64,000 nt of DNA, from assembly GCF_009707665.1 (NCBI RefSeq), contig NZ_WLZW01000001.1:806001-870000 (forward strand). The letters are read 5' to 3'. The notes under the pieces are model-generated. The model did not search any database, had not been told where the DNA came from, and was given only the letters and a program-made list of their open reading frames with translations. Position 1 is the first letter of the stretch, and each line of letters starts with the position of its first letter. This document shows, one piece after another, positions 20,558-29,292 of the stretch. The position numbers and the translations under genes are program-made. This DNA comes from Planomicrobium sp. YIM 101495 (GTDB taxonomy: Bacteria; Bacillota; Bacilli; Bacillales_A; Planococcaceae).

Positions 20558-21718
20558 TTAGCCTACAAGTTCTACGATTTTTTTCGCGCCATCGGCCATC
20601 GTGCCTGCTGCAACAATATCAAGACCGGATTCATTCAGCAATTTCTTACCAAGTTCCACGTTTGTTCCTTCAAGACGGACAACAAGTGGTACTTGCAAGC
20701 TAACTTCTTTCGCTGCTTGAATAACGCCTTCTGCGATAATGTCACACTTCATGATTCCACCGAAGATGTTGACAAAGATTCCTTTAACATTCTGGTCAGA
20801 CAAGATGATTTTGAATGCCTCAGTTACTTTCTCAGCTGTCGCACCGCCCCCAACGTCAAGGAAGTTAGCGGGTGTTCCGCCGTAGTAGTTGATCGTGTCC
20901 ATCGTTGCCATCGCAAGACCAGCACCGTTGACCATACAACCGATATTCCCATCAAGAGAGATGTAGCTCAAGTCATATTTAGAAGCTTCGATTTCTTTCG
21001 GATCTTCCTCATCGTAATCACGCATTTCCATGATGTCTTGATGACGGTACAATGCGTTACCATCAAAGTTGAACTTCGCATCAAGAGCTACGACTTGATC
21101 GTCACCAGTGACAACAAGTGGGTTGATCTCAACGATTGACGCGTCCTTCTCAACATACGCCTGGTAAAGGCCAAGCATCAATTTAGAAGCTTTGTTGACC
21201 AATTTCGCTGGGATGTTCATGTTGAATGCCATACGACGAGCCTGGAAACCAGACAAGCCGACAACCGGATCGATTTCTTCATAGAAAATACGCTCTGGTG
21301 TGTTAGCAGCAACTTCCTCGATGTCCATTCCGCCTTCTTCAGAACCCATCAACGTAACAAGTGAAGTTTCGCGGTCAAGAACCAGTCCAAGGTAGTACTC
21401 TTTCTTGATGTCGCTTCCCGCTTCAACGTACAAGCGTTTCACTTCTTTCCCTTCAGGACCAGTTTGGTGAGTGACTAGCACTTTCCCTAGAAGTTCCTTC
21501 GCATAAGTACGCACGTCTTCCAAGTTTTTCGCAATTTTGACCCCGCCAGCTTTGCCGCGGCCACCTGCGTGGATTTGTGCTTTAACTACGACAACATCCG
21601 TACCAAGCTCTTTTGCAGCTTTCACTGCTTCTTCAGGAGAGAACGCGACATGGCCTTCAGGAACGGCTACGCCATACTGTTTCAGGATCTGTTTTCCCTG
21701 ATATTCATGGATATTCAT
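20558..21718 (-). CDS. sucC: Succinyl-CoA synthetase beta subunit
   Basis: SucC is the ATP-grasp subunit that binds nucleotide and succinate. The N-terminus [20 protein letters not shown], the ATP-grasp loop [16 protein letters not shown] and the conserved [19 protein letters not shown] region identify it. The frame is open to 21736, but GGAGG lies 8 bases before the ATG at 21718, giving 386 residues as in other bacteria. It heads the sucCD operon with a good promoter about 60 bases upstream. Upstream of that begins a repeat island. Confidence 0.97.
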   Translation of the reverse strand: MNIHEYQGKQILKQYGVAVPEGHVAFSPEEAVKAAKELGTDVVVVKAQIHAGGRGKAGGVKIAKNLEDVRTYAKELLGKVLVTHQTGPEGKEVKRLYVEAGSDIKKEYYLGLVLDRETSLVTLMGSEEGGMDIEEVAANTPERIFYEEIDPVVGLSGFQARRMAFNMNIPAKLVNKASKLMLGLYQAYVEKDASIVEINPLVVTGDDQVVALDAKFNFDGNALYRHQDIMEMRDYDEEDPKEIEASKYDLSYISLDGNIGCMVNGAGLAMATMDTINYYGGTPANFLDVGGGATAEKVTEAFKIILSDQNVKGIFVNIFGGIMKCDIIAEGVIQAAKEVSLQVPLVVRLEGTNVELGKKLLNESGLDIVAAGTMADGAKKIVELVG

Positions 21719-21767
21719 CTTTTGTCCTCCAATCAAACGTCTATCTCATAATTTTCGTACCTCTATC

Positions 21768-21796
21768 ATTGTAATAAACCTGACACTAAATGTCCA
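21768..21796 (-). promoter_or_regulatory. Promoter of sucCD
   Basis: The minus strand has TGGACA, exactly 17 bases, then TACAAT, about 50 bases upstream of the sucC start. This is close to the sigma-A consensus. Confidence 0.65.
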
Positions 21797-21851
21797 CAGG
21801 CTCATTTTTTTATATAAGTTGAACTAATTAATTCGTATTTTTAAAGTTACA

Positions 21852-22275
21852 AGAAATCGCTCCAGGCGGACGCTTTCCGCGGGAGCAAGATGTTGAACGA
21901 AGGTAGTTCGGTCAACATCTTTGCGACGAAGCTAGCGAAGCGATGCAGGAGCATATCTTTGCCCTTTGAGCCTCCCAGTCCCTTCGATCCCTGCGGAGTC
22001 TCATCACTACTCTACTCCCGCAGGAGTCGCCGCCTTCCGCTTTTTCTTCTTAATGAAGTGTGGTGGCACCAGATATCACCCCTCATCATCTATGAGAAGA
22101 TATGGAGTAAAACAGCGGAGACTCCTGTGGAATAGCGAAGTGTCGAGATCCACTCTGGAGAGCGTAGCGATTAAGAGTTAGCTAAGAGTGGGCTGAAGGA
22201 AGTTCAGTCCATTCTTCTGCGACGAAGCAGCGAAGCGATGCAGGAGCAAAAGCACTGGACGCGGAGCTGTTTTAT
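21852..22275. repeat. Repeat island R3 (sucC-rnhB gap) with two structured hairpins
   Basis: About 420 bases carry two related units. Hairpin H1 (21887-21921) is AAGATGTTGAACGAA / TTCGGTCAACATCTT (one mismatch) around GGTAG. Hairpin H2 (22184-22216) is AAGAGTGGGCTGAA / TTCAGTCCATTCTT around GGAAG. Both are followed by (C)TGCGACGAAGC and CGAAGCGATGCAGGAGCA. The stretch 21866-22040 contains GGCGGACGCTTTCCGCGGG and CCTGCGGAGTCTC-like text that resembles dispersed Bacillaceae repeats. The 22093-22262 part is repeated inverted at 25355-25530. I see no gene in 21797-22334. Confidence 0.8.
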
Positions 22276-22334
22276 GGAATATCGGAAAATCCATTTATTA
22301 ATCTCAATTTATATAATTTTTCGTCCTCCACTCA

Positions 22335-23120
22335 TCATATCTTGTCGGATAAGTTTGCATTCTTCTGCATCGACCGGATCGGTTCGAATGTTTTCCGATG
22401 GATCGGACTCGGCCCGAGCAGTTCGAGTGCCGCCAAATGAACTGCCGTCCCGTAGCCTGCATGGCGCGTGAAATCATAGCCTGGATATGTCTCGTCATAC
22501 GCTTCCATTAACTGATCCCGCTCTGTCTTCGCAAGAACCGATGCAGCAGCGATTGCTAAACTTTTCGCGTCTCCTTTAATGATTGAATGACAAGGAGTCG
22601 CACTACGGAGCTGCATCGCATCAGCTAAGATTACGTCCGGCCGCACGGAAAGTGCGGCGACTGACGCTTCCATCGATTGCTTTGTCGCTTCATATATATT
22701 GAGCCGGTCGATTTCTTCCACCGATTGGATATGGACGGCGTAGCTAATCGCAACTCGTCTTACTTCATCTGCGAATGCTTCCCGCTTCACTTTCGACAAT
22801 TGCTTCGAATCGTCTAAGCCGATGAGCGTTCGGCAATTTTCAGGCAAAATGACCGCTGCTGTCACGACAGGTCCTGCAAGTGGCCCGCGTCCTGCTTCAT
22901 CGGTACCCGCAACCAATTGTCCTGATGCAGCGCGAAATGATGCATCGAACGCTAATTTCACCGCTAATTCATCCGCGACCTTCTGTTTTGCGAGCTGCTT
23001 GCGCTGCCATGCTCCTAGAAGCGTCTGGACGCCTTTACGCGGGTCTTCCGCGAGTTCCTGCATCCATTCCTCGTACTCTTCCGCGGCATTCAACTTCGCC
23101 CGTATTTCGCTAATACTCAT
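22335..23120 (-). CDS. rnhB: Ribonuclease HII
   Basis: RNase HII nicks DNA 5' of embedded ribonucleotides. The catalytic acidic residues can be seen in VAGTDEAGRGPLAGPVVTAA (Asp and Glu), DVILADAMQL (Asp) and IKGDAKSLAIAAASVLAK. An N-terminal helical extension of about 70 residues, as in Bacillus RnhB, precedes the domain. GGAGG lies 8 bases before the ATG at 23120, giving 261 residues. Its ribosome site directly abuts the T-run of an upstream terminator. In B. subtilis ylqG and ylqH follow; here repeats follow. Confidence 0.95.
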   Translation of the reverse strand: MSISEIRAKLNAAEEYEEWMQELAEDPRKGVQTLLGAWQRKQLAKQKVADELAVKLAFDASFRAASGQLVAGTDEAGRGPLAGPVVTAAVILPENCRTLIGLDDSKQLSKVKREAFADEVRRVAISYAVHIQSVEEIDRLNIYEATKQSMEASVAALSVRPDVILADAMQLRSATPCHSIIKGDAKSLAIAAASVLAKTERDQLMEAYDETYPGYDFTRHAGYGTAVHLAALELLGPSPIHRKTFEPIRSMQKNANLSDKI

Positions 23121-23133
23121 CCCTTCACCCTCC

Positions 23134-23170
23134 AAAAAAAGCGCACAGCCAAATCGTCCCGGCTATGCGC
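23134..23170 (-). terminator. Intrinsic terminator/attenuator between rbgA and rnhB
   Basis: The minus strand has GCGCATAGCC / GGCTGTGCGC around a 10-base loop followed by seven T residues. The T-run ends at 23134, one base before the rnhB ribosome site, so readthrough RNA would carry rnhB with its start next to the hairpin. Confidence 0.85.
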
Positions 23171-23177
23171 TCTGTTG

Positions 23178-24056
23178 CTAGTTCTCTTCTTCAAGCTGTT
23201 CTGCAGTCATTTCGTCTTTGAAATCGAATGTCACGCGACCAAGGTGCTGGTTCCGGACATCCCGGACGATCACTTCCGCAGTCATTTCGTAATCCGTCTC
23301 ACCGTTCGGATAGAGACAATGTCTCTTCTTGCCGATGATGTCGAATGTCACTGCGACGTCTTCGTCGACGTTGGCAATACCGTAACGCGCTTCTAAGCGG
23401 TCCGGGTAATGCATCTCGAAGAACTTCAGCGCATAGATTGCGAGTTCCTGCATCTGGATGACCGAGTCTTTGATTGCACCGGTCACTGCAAGCTTCAGTC
23501 CCGTCTCCGGATCTTCGAATTTCGGCCAAAGGATTCCTGGCGTATCGAGCAGTTCGATCTCTTTACCGACTTTGATCCATTGCTGGGCCTTTGTGACACC
23601 AGGCATGTTGCCGGTCTTCGCCAAGCTCTTCTTCGCCAAGCGGTTGATGAGCGTCGATTTTCCGACGTTCGGAATGCCGACGATCATCGCACGGATTGCA
23701 CGCGGCTTGATGCCTCGTGCTTTCATCCGGTCGAATTTCTCTTCCAGGATTTCTTTGGACGCTTTCGTGACTGCCTGCAGCCCTTTGCCTTCCAATGAAT
23801 TGAGTGCGACAGCGCGGAGGCCTTGCTCCTCAAAATACGAAATCCATTTCTTTGTTTCTTTCTCGTCCGCTGTGTCCATTTTGTTCAAAATGATCAGGCG
23901 AGGTTTTTGTTGCGTCACTTGGTCAATCATCGGATTGCGCGAGGATAGTGGAAGCCTTGCATCCACCAGTTCGAAAATGATATCGACCAGCTTCAGCTTT
24001 TCGGTAACTTCCCTCCGCGCTTTCGCCATGTGACCCGGAAACCATTGAATGGTCAT
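23178..24056 (-). CDS. rbgA: Ribosome biogenesis GTPase RbgA (YlqF)
   Basis: RbgA is needed for late 50S subunit assembly, including incorporation of L16. It is a circularly permuted GTPase: the G4 motif LNKMDTAD comes before the P-loop [16 protein letters not shown] and then [10 protein letters not shown]. The start [16 protein letters not shown] is typical. A start at 24056 with AAGGAG 8 bases upstream gives 292 residues, versus an extension to 24065 with no site. It lies 12 bases after lepB. Confidence 0.95.
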   Translation of the reverse strand: MTIQWFPGHMAKARREVTEKLKLVDIIFELVDARLPLSSRNPMIDQVTQQKPRLIILNKMDTADEKETKKWISYFEEQGLRAVALNSLEGKGLQAVTKASKEILEEKFDRMKARGIKPRAIRAMIVGIPNVGKSTLINRLAKKSLAKTGNMPGVTKAQQWIKVGKEIELLDTPGILWPKFEDPETGLKLAVTGAIKDSVIQMQELAIYALKFFEMHYPDRLEARYGIANVDEDVAVTFDIIGKKRHCLYPNGETDYEMTAEVIVRDVRNQHLGRVTFDFKDEMTAEQLEEEN

Positions 24057-24068
24057 TCCAAACACTCC

Positions 24069-24626
24069 TTATCTGACAACGCCAGCTTCTCCAACCGGCC
24101 AAAAAATAAAATTCGTACTCCCGATGATTTCATCCATTGGAACAAGCCCGATATGACGGCTATCTTTACTGTAACGGCGGTTATCCCCCATTACGAAAAC
24201 AAACCCTTCCGGAATCGTGCTCTGATCGATCCGTTCTTCCAGCGTGAAATCTTCTGTCAATGTCCCGCTGATACCGATCTTGTATTCATCCAAATATGGC
24301 TCCGCTACCGCTTCGCCATTGATGTATAGTTGATCGTCCTTGTAAGCGACGTGATCACCGGGCAATCCGATAATCCGTTTGATGTAGTCTTTTTCTTCAG
24401 GCGCATGGAAGACGACGATATCGTACCGGTCAGGCTCACCGACTGTGTAGCCGATCTTGTTGACGATCATCCGGTCTCCATCCTCCAGCGTCGGCATCAT
24501 GGATTCTCCATCCACTACGATAGGTGTAAAAAAGAAAAAACGGATAATCGCTGCCAAACCGAAAGCGATCAGCAATGCCTTTGACCATTCCCATAATTCA
24601 TTCTTCTTCTTGACTTCTGTTTCCAT
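24069..24626 (-). CDS. lepB: Type I signal peptidase
   Basis: This membrane serine protease removes signal peptides from secreted preproteins. One N-terminal membrane helix (about residues 15-35) is followed by the catalytic Ser42 in GESMMPTLEDGD and general-base Lys83 in YIKRIIGLPGD. The structural motif MGDNRRYSKDSRHIG is near residue 147. At 185 residues it is the short Gram-positive SipS type. AGGAGG precedes the ATG. It lies between rplS and rbgA, as in many Bacillales, and has its own promoter. Confidence 0.95.
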   Translation of the reverse strand: METEVKKKNELWEWSKALLIAFGLAAIIRFFFFTPIVVDGESMMPTLEDGDRMIVNKIGYTVGEPDRYDIVVFHAPEEKDYIKRIIGLPGDHVAYKDDQLYINGEAVAEPYLDEYKIGISGTLTEDFTLEERIDQSTIPEGFVFVMGDNRRYSKDSRHIGLVPMDEIIGSTNFIFWPVGEAGVVR

Positions 24627-24658
24627 AACAGTTCCTCCTACCTATGCCGTGTGTCTTC

Positions 24659-24687
24659 ATTGTACAAGCAAAAGACGTTTTAAGCAA
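24659..24687 (-). promoter_or_regulatory. Promoter of lepB-rbgA
   Basis: The minus strand has TTGCTT, 17 bases, then TACAAT, about 35 bases before the lepB ATG and just past the rplS terminator. Confidence 0.65.
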
Positions 24688-24739
24688 AAGAAAATACCGC
24701 GTCAAATCAACCTCGGACAATCACTTTTCTTCTTTTTTC

Positions 24740-24772
24740 AAAAAAAAAAGAAAGAGGGGAATTCCCCTCCTT
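24740..24772 (-). terminator. Intrinsic terminator after rplS
   Basis: The minus strand has AGGAGGGGAATTCCCCTCTTT (palindromic GAGGGG / CCCCTC) followed by a ten-base T-run, 15 bases past rplS. Confidence 0.88.
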
Positions 24773-24787
24773 CTGCAGTGTTGATGA

Positions 24788-25132
24788 TTAGCGACGTTCT
24801 TTGATGCGTGCAGCTTTACCGCGTAGTTCACGCAAGTAGTAAAGTTTCGCACGACGGACTTTACCGCGACGAGTCACTTCAAGTTGAGCGATCTTCGGTG
24901 TGTTGACAGGGAACGTACGTTCAACGCCTACACCATAAGAGATTTTGCGGACAGTGAATGATTCGCTCACTCCGCCTCCACGACGACCGATAACGACTCC
25001 TTCATATACCTGGATCCGTTCACGTGTACCCTCGACGACTTTCACGTGTACGCGCACAGTGTCCCCAGGACGGAAGTCAGGAAGATCTGTACGGATTTGT
25101 TCTTTAGTGATTTCTGCAATAATGTTTTGCAT
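24788..25132 (-). CDS. rplS: 50S ribosomal protein L19
   Basis: L19 lies at the 30S-50S interface. The text [20 protein letters not shown] and [20 protein letters not shown] are diagnostic, and the protein ends in a basic tail. Start at 25132 with AAGGAG upstream gives 114 residues. The frame open to 25189 would run through the leader. It has its own promoter and a leader of about 85 bases. It is separated from trmD by 460 bases that hold an R3 repeat. Confidence 0.97.
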   Translation of the reverse strand: MQNIIAEITKEQIRTDLPDFRPGDTVRVHVKVVEGTRERIQVYEGVVIGRRGGGVSESFTVRKISYGVGVERTFPVNTPKIAQLEVTRRGKVRRAKLYYLRELRGKAARIKERR

Positions 25133-25224
25133 GTTTTTCTCTCCTTCTACAGATGCTCTTGCACGCATTCTATGGCCGCAGCGGAACACCGTGATCTAGT
25201 ACTTTACATAAAAGTACAGAATCC
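25133..25224 (-). promoter_or_regulatory. rplS 5' leader (possible L19 leader)
   Basis: The leader between the promoter and rplS contains the hairpin GTACTTT / AAAGTAC near 25197-25215. An L19 leader motif is described upstream of rplS in Firmicutes, but I cannot match the consensus by eye, so this is a placement by position. Confidence 0.3.
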
Positions 25225-25253
25225 ATGTTACCACTATTACCTGCTGCTTGCAA
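25225..25253 (-). promoter_or_regulatory. Promoter of rplS
   Basis: The minus strand has TTGCAA, 17 bases, then TAACAT with a TGG extension in front of it (extended -10). Confidence 0.6.
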
Positions 25254-25351
25254 GGCTTAGATTGTAAAAAATAATTGGGATTTTGAAAATTAAGATTTTC
25301 AGTTAGAGATGGGAGATATTCCATAAAAAAAGCTACGGTTCTGGTGGTCTG

Positions 25352-25560
25352 GTGGACCGGTGCTCCTGCATCGCTGCGCTGCTTCGTCGCAGAAACATCG
25401 GTCGGACTACCTCCGACCAATGTTTAGCTAACTTGTGCTCACTACCTTCGCCCAAGTGGATCTCGGCACTTCGCTTAGTCCCGCAGGCAACTCCGCTTTT
25501 TTACTCCATATCTCTTCACAAAAGGTGGTGTGGGGTGACAGCTAGTATCGTCCTCACTCC
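25352..25560 (-). repeat. Repeat R3, inverted copy (rplS-trmD gap)
   Basis: Read on the minus strand this matches 22093-22262: GAGATATGGAGTAAAAAAGC, CGAGATCCACT, AGTTAGCTAA, the hairpin and TGCGACGAAGCAGCGCAGCG. Hairpin H3 (25393-25425) is AAACATTGGTCGGA / TCCGACCGATGTTT around GGTAG, with one G-T pair. It is therefore a third stem sequence with the same geometry. The rest of 25254-25592 shows nothing coding. Confidence 0.8.
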
Positions 25561-25592
25561 GTTTAGAAAAGAATAAGAAACTTGCAGACCGC

Positions 25593-26318
25593 TTATCGCT
25601 CGTCCTTTAGGCGCTGGAGCACTTTTTTCTGTGCCGGAGTGAGCTCGAGTTGCTCCAGAAGGTCTGGACGGCGCTTGAGTGTCCGTTTCAACGTTTGTTC
25701 TTCCCGCCACGCATCGACACGCGCGTGGTTTCCGGATGTCAGGACGTCCGGTACCTTCCAGCCTCTGAAATCGGCTGGACGCGTGTAGTGTGGGTGTTCG
25801 AGAAGACCGGTCGAAAAGGAGTCGAGTACGGGTGAGTCAGCGTTGCCAAGTACACCTGGCAGAAGACGGACGATGCTATCGATGATCGGCAACGCCGCCA
25901 TTTCCCCGCCAGTCAGAACGAAGTCGCCGACCGATAGTTCATCGGTGACGAGATGTTCGCGGATGCGTTCATCGTAGCCTTCGTAATGACCGCAAATGAA
26001 GATCAAGTCTTCTTCTGCAGAAAGCTCTTCCGCTTTTTTCTGCGTGAAACGTTCGCCTTGCGGGCAAAGAAGGATGACGCGTGGCGTACGACCTGCCGAA
26101 ATCGTCTCTACAGCTTCGAATACGGGCTCCGGCTTCAAGACCATACCTGCACCGCCACCGAATGGATAATCATCGACCTGACGCTTGTTGACGGCGTATT
26201 CACGCAAGTTGTCAACATTCAATTCAACTGCGCCTTTGTCTTGCGCTTTTTTCATCATGGACGAACCGAAGACCCCTTCGAACATTTCGGGAAACAGTGT
26301 CAAGACGTTGATCCTCAT
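25593..26318 (-). CDS. trmD: tRNA (guanine-37-N1)-methyltransferase
   Basis: TrmD places m1G next to the anticodon and prevents +1 frameshifting. It is a SPOUT enzyme; the SAM-binding trefoil knot is visible as [19 protein letters not shown] and the catalytic and tRNA-binding segment as [20 protein letters not shown]. The length (241) is normal. Its ATG overlaps the rimM stop as ATGA, so the two are coupled. Order rpsP-khpA-rimM-trmD-rplS is conserved in Firmicutes. Here a repeat island separates trmD from rplS. Confidence 0.96.
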   Translation of the reverse strand: MRINVLTLFPEMFEGVFGSSMMKKAQDKGAVELNVDNLREYAVNKRQVDDYPFGGGAGMVLKPEPVFEAVETISAGRTPRVILLCPQGERFTQKKAEELSAEEDLIFICGHYEGYDERIREHLVTDELSVGDFVLTGGEMAALPIIDSIVRLLPGVLGNADSPVLDSFSTGLLEHPHYTRPADFRGWKVPDVLTSGNHARVDAWREEQTLKRTLKRRPDLLEQLELTPAQKKVLQRLKDER

Positions 26319-26833
26319 TCGGACAACAGTCCTTCCATCGGATCGATGATGATTTTCTTCTCATCCGGATCCACTTGCTTCACGATGGCTTCGATATACG
26401 GGATGTAGTGTTTCTTGCCACGTTCAGGTGTCACTTCCCACACATCGTTCGCGCCTGTCTGAAGGATTTCAGTGACCTTGCCGATGTCACGGCCTTCAAG
26501 CGTGAACACTTGGCAACCGAGAATCTCGTAGTGATAGAAAGCATGTTCTTCGAGATCTTCCAGTTCGTGTTCAGATACTTTCAACATTGCATTCCGATAG
26601 CCTTCAACTTGGTTGATGTTGAAATGCCCTTCGAATGTGACAAGGTCGAAATTCTTATGCTTGCGATGGCTTGTGATTTTGACCATGATCGGCTTTTTCT
26701 CATCCGGTTTGAACAGACCCAGTTTCGAGCCGACCGCAAAGCGCTCCTCGGGGAAGTCGGTACTGGAGATCACACGCACTTCTCCGCTGATGCCATGGGT
26801 GTTGACTATTTTGCCTACGTTGAACCATTCCAT
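26315..26833 (-). CDS. rimM: 16S rRNA processing/ribosome maturation factor RimM
   Basis: RimM binds S19 and helps mature the 30S head. The N-terminal domain begins [20 protein letters not shown], and the C-terminal PRC barrel contains [15 protein letters not shown] and [14 protein letters not shown] (172 residues). GGAGG lies 9 bases before the ATG at 26833. A TTG at 26842 is the only upstream alternative. It follows a terminator-like hairpin after khpA. The gene ylqD, which lies between in B. subtilis, is absent. Confidence 0.94.
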   Translation of the reverse strand: MEWFNVGKIVNTHGISGEVRVISSTDFPEERFAVGSKLGLFKPDEKKPIMVKITSHRKHKNFDLVTFEGHFNINQVEGYRNAMLKVSEHELEDLEEHAFYHYEILGCQVFTLEGRDIGKVTEILQTGANDVWEVTPERGKKHYIPYIEAIVKQVDPDEKKIIIDPMEGLLSE

Positions 26834-26875
26834 AGGATACAACCTCCTTGTGATCCGCCGTCATCACTTTCTCAC

Positions 26876-26906
26876 AAAAAAAAGAAGGAACCGGAGCTCC
26901 TTCCAT
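26876..26906 (-). terminator. Terminator/attenuator between khpA and rimM
   Basis: The minus strand has GAAGGA / TCCTTC around an 8-base loop followed by eight T residues, right after the khpA stop and about 40 bases before rimM. Confidence 0.75.
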
Positions 26907-26911
26907 TTTTG

Positions 26912-27145
26912 TCAATCAACGATATCGACGTAAGTTCTTTTCTTATGACGGCTCCCTGCTGCTGAATACACGATCGAACGGATAGCTTTCGCTACGCGTC
27001 CTTGCTTACCGATCACTTTCCCTGTATCTTCCTGATGCACGGAAAGCTTGTAAACGATGCGGCTCGCATTTTCCTCTTTATCGACCCGGACATGATCCGG
27101 GTGATCGACAATCGGTTTCACGATGCTTTCAATCAGCTGCTTCAT
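26912..27145 (-). CDS. khpA: KH-domain RNA-binding protein KhpA (YlqC)
   Basis: This 77-residue protein is a single KH domain of the KhpA family, which pairs with KhpB in RNA binding linked to cell-size control in Firmicutes. The KH signature is VIGKQGRVAKAIRSIVYSAA. AAGGAG precedes the ATG. It lies 12 bases after rpsP, the usual position. Confidence 0.93.
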   Translation of the reverse strand: MKQLIESIVKPIVDHPDHVRVDKEENASRIVYKLSVHQEDTGKVIGKQGRVAKAIRSIVYSAAGSRHKKRTYVDIVD

Positions 27146-27157
27146 AAAAAAGTCTCC

Positions 27158-27430
27158 TTATTTGTTCAATTTTTCGTTGTGGAATTTCTCCATGATCCCG
27201 TTTTGAGAGAACAAGTTGCGAACAGTGTCAGATGGTTTAGCGCCATCATGAAGCCATTTCAATGCTAGTTCTTCATCAATTTTCACTTCAGCTGGAACTG
27301 TCAACGGGTTGTAAGTTCCTACTGTCTGGATTTGACGGCCGTCACGTGGAGCACGTGAGTCAGCTACTACGATACGATAGAAAGGAGTTCTTTTAGCTCC
27401 CATACGTTTTAAGCGAATTTTTACTGCCAT
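27158..27430 (-). CDS. rpsP: 30S ribosomal protein S16
   Basis: S16 is an early assembly protein of the 30S body. [20 protein letters not shown] and [20 protein letters not shown] are diagnostic. GGAGGTG lies 8 bases before the ATG at 27430, giving 90 residues. It follows ffh by about 100 bases and starts the rpsP-khpA-rimM-trmD group. Confidence 0.97.
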   Translation of the reverse strand: MAVKIRLKRMGAKRTPFYRIVVADSRAPRDGRQIQTVGTYNPLTVPAEVKIDEELALKWLHDGAKPSDTVRNLFSQNGIMEKFHNEKLNK

Positions 27431-27533
27431 TATTAAAGCACCTCCGAATAGTTTCACACAAGATATTATATTAGCAAGCTTCTAAAGCTTTGTAAAGTAT
27501 TTTTTCTTAACACCTTGATTTTTTCTGTATTTC

Positions 27534-28889
27534 TTACTTGAATAAGGAATCCAAGCCCGGCATTCCCATCTTCTTTTTGCCCTTCTGGTTCATGCCGGAC
27601 ATTTGTTTCATCATCTTCTTCATGTCATCGAATTGCTTCAATAGACGGTTGACGTCTTGGATCGACGTCCCGGATCCACGTGCAATCCGCTTCTTGCGAT
27701 TGGCGTTGATGATGTCCGGTGTTACTTTTTCCTGCGCCGTCATGGATTGGATAATCGCTTCGACCCGGTCCATCTGCCCTTCATCGACTTTGGCGTTTTC
27801 CAAACCTTTGATTTTATTGGCACCCGGGATCATCTTGAGGATTTCATCAAGCGGTCCCATCTTCTTCACTTCGGACATCTGTTCGAGGAAGTCATCGAAC
27901 GTGAAGGAAGAAGTACGGAACTTCTCTTCCAGTTCTTTTGCTCTCTCTTCATCGACGTTCGTCTGTGCCTTCTCGATGAGTGACAGCATATCGCCCATCC
28001 CGAGAATTCGGGAAGCCATACGCTCCGGATAGAATGCTTCGAGAGCGTCCATCTTCTCACCCATCCCGACGAACTTGATCGGCTTCTGCGTGACCGCCCG
28101 GATCGATAACGCCGCTCCGCCTCGCGTATCCCCATCAAGCTTCGTCAAGACGACTCCAGTGATGCCCACTGCTTCGTCGAAGTTCTGTGCAACGTTGACT
28201 GCATCTTGCCCTGTCATTGCATCGACGACAAGAAACACTTCGTCAGGCTCTTTCAGCCCACGGATATCTTTCAATTCCTGCATGAGGCCTTCATCGATAT
28301 GAAGACGACCTGCTGTATCGATCAATACCGTGTCCAAATGTTCCGCTTTCGCGTACTCGATTGCTTGGCGTGCGATCTCGACCGGTGAAATGTCCGTTCC
28401 CTTCGAAAAGACCGGTAGCGCAAGCTGCTTGCCGATCGTCTCAAGCTGCTGGACAGCAGCCGGACGGTAAACGTCTGCAGCGACAAGGAGTGGCTTCCGG
28501 TTATGCTTCTTGCGGAGTAAGTGAGCTAACTTCCCTGTCGTCGTCGTTTTACCGGCACCTTGCAATCCGACCATCATGATGACTGTCGGCTGCTTTGTTG
28601 CGAATTCGACTTTGCTTTGTTCGCCGCCCATCAGCTCCGTCAATTCATCACGAACGATCTTGACGACTTGCTGGCCTGGCGTCAAACTCTTCATGACGTC
28701 TTCCCCGACTGCGCGCTCACTGACTTTCTTGATGAATTCCTTCATCACTTTCAAGTTGACGTCCGCTTCGATCAAGGCGAATCGAACTTCGCGCATCATT
28801 TCTTTGACGTCTGCTTCGGACACTTTCCCTTTGCCTTTGATCTTTTGGATGGTGCCTTGCAGGCGTTCGGATAATCCTTCAAATGCCAT
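27534..28889 (-). CDS. ffh: Signal recognition particle protein Ffh
   Basis: Ffh is the SRP54 GTPase that binds signal sequences with the 4.5S/6S RNA and docks on FtsY. The N domain is followed by the G domain with GLQGAGKTTTTGKLAHLLRK, DTAGRLHIDEGLM and TKLDGDTRGGAALS. The Met-rich M domain (MMKQMSGMNQKGKKKMGMPG) is at the C-terminus. The length (451) is normal. It lies 12 bases after ylxM. Confidence 0.97.
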   Translation of the reverse strand: MAFEGLSERLQGTIQKIKGKGKVSEADVKEMMREVRFALIEADVNLKVMKEFIKKVSERAVGEDVMKSLTPGQQVVKIVRDELTELMGGEQSKVEFATKQPTVIMMVGLQGAGKTTTTGKLAHLLRKKHNRKPLLVAADVYRPAAVQQLETIGKQLALPVFSKGTDISPVEIARQAIEYAKAEHLDTVLIDTAGRLHIDEGLMQELKDIRGLKEPDEVFLVVDAMTGQDAVNVAQNFDEAVGITGVVLTKLDGDTRGGAALSIRAVTQKPIKFVGMGEKMDALEAFYPERMASRILGMGDMLSLIEKAQTNVDEERAKELEEKFRTSSFTFDDFLEQMSEVKKMGPLDEILKMIPGANKIKGLENAKVDEGQMDRVEAIIQSMTAQEKVTPDIINANRKKRIARGSGTSIQDVNRLLKQFDDMKKMMKQMSGMNQKGKKKMGMPGLDSLFK

Positions 28890-28901
28890 TTGTCCAGCCT
28901 C

Positions 28902-29225
28902 CTAATCCAATTCTTTCAATTGTTCGAGAAACTGGCGGATCCGTGCTTCGGTCGGTTCATCTTGCTCGAACTCTGCCACAAGCTCTTTCCGCTTCCCGAA
29001 CTTATCGAACAATTGCAGTTTCGCTTCATATTCTTCCAGCATTGCTTCTGTACGGCGAATATTGTCATAAACCGCCTGGCGGGAAATCTCATATGCTTCT
29101 GCAATTTCCCCGAGCGAATGGTCATCCAAATAATAAAGCATCATATAGCTGCGCTGTTTCGGTGTCAGCAATTCCTGATAGAAATCGAACAAATAATTCA
29201 TTCGTGTCGTTTTTTCCAAACCCAT
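28902..29225 (-). CDS. ylxM: YlxM/p13-family SRP-associated regulator
   Basis: This 107-residue protein is a sigma-70 region-4-like helix-turn-helix protein encoded with SRP genes in Firmicutes and reported to modulate the SRP pathway. The HTH is [20 protein letters not shown], followed by a helical C-terminal half. AGAGGTGA lies 9 bases before the ATG at 29225; a TTG one codon upstream is less likely. It sits between ftsY and ffh as in Bacillus. Confidence 0.9.
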   Translation of the reverse strand: MGLEKTTRMNYLFDFYQELLTPKQRSYMMLYYLDDHSLGEIAEAYEISRQAVYDNIRRTEAMLEEYEAKLQLFDKFGKRKELVAEFEQDEPTEARIRQFLEQLKELD

Positions 29226-29292
29226 CAAAAACGCTCACCTCTTTTCCGCTACTGTCACCTTAACGGATGACAGGATAGTGTGTCAAGTGTTT

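Noticed and set aside
21797-22334. tRNA or rRNA gene in the sucC-rnhB gap
   Set aside because: No cloverleaf or T-loop GTTCRANNC with matching arms was found; the hairpins are single stem-loops.
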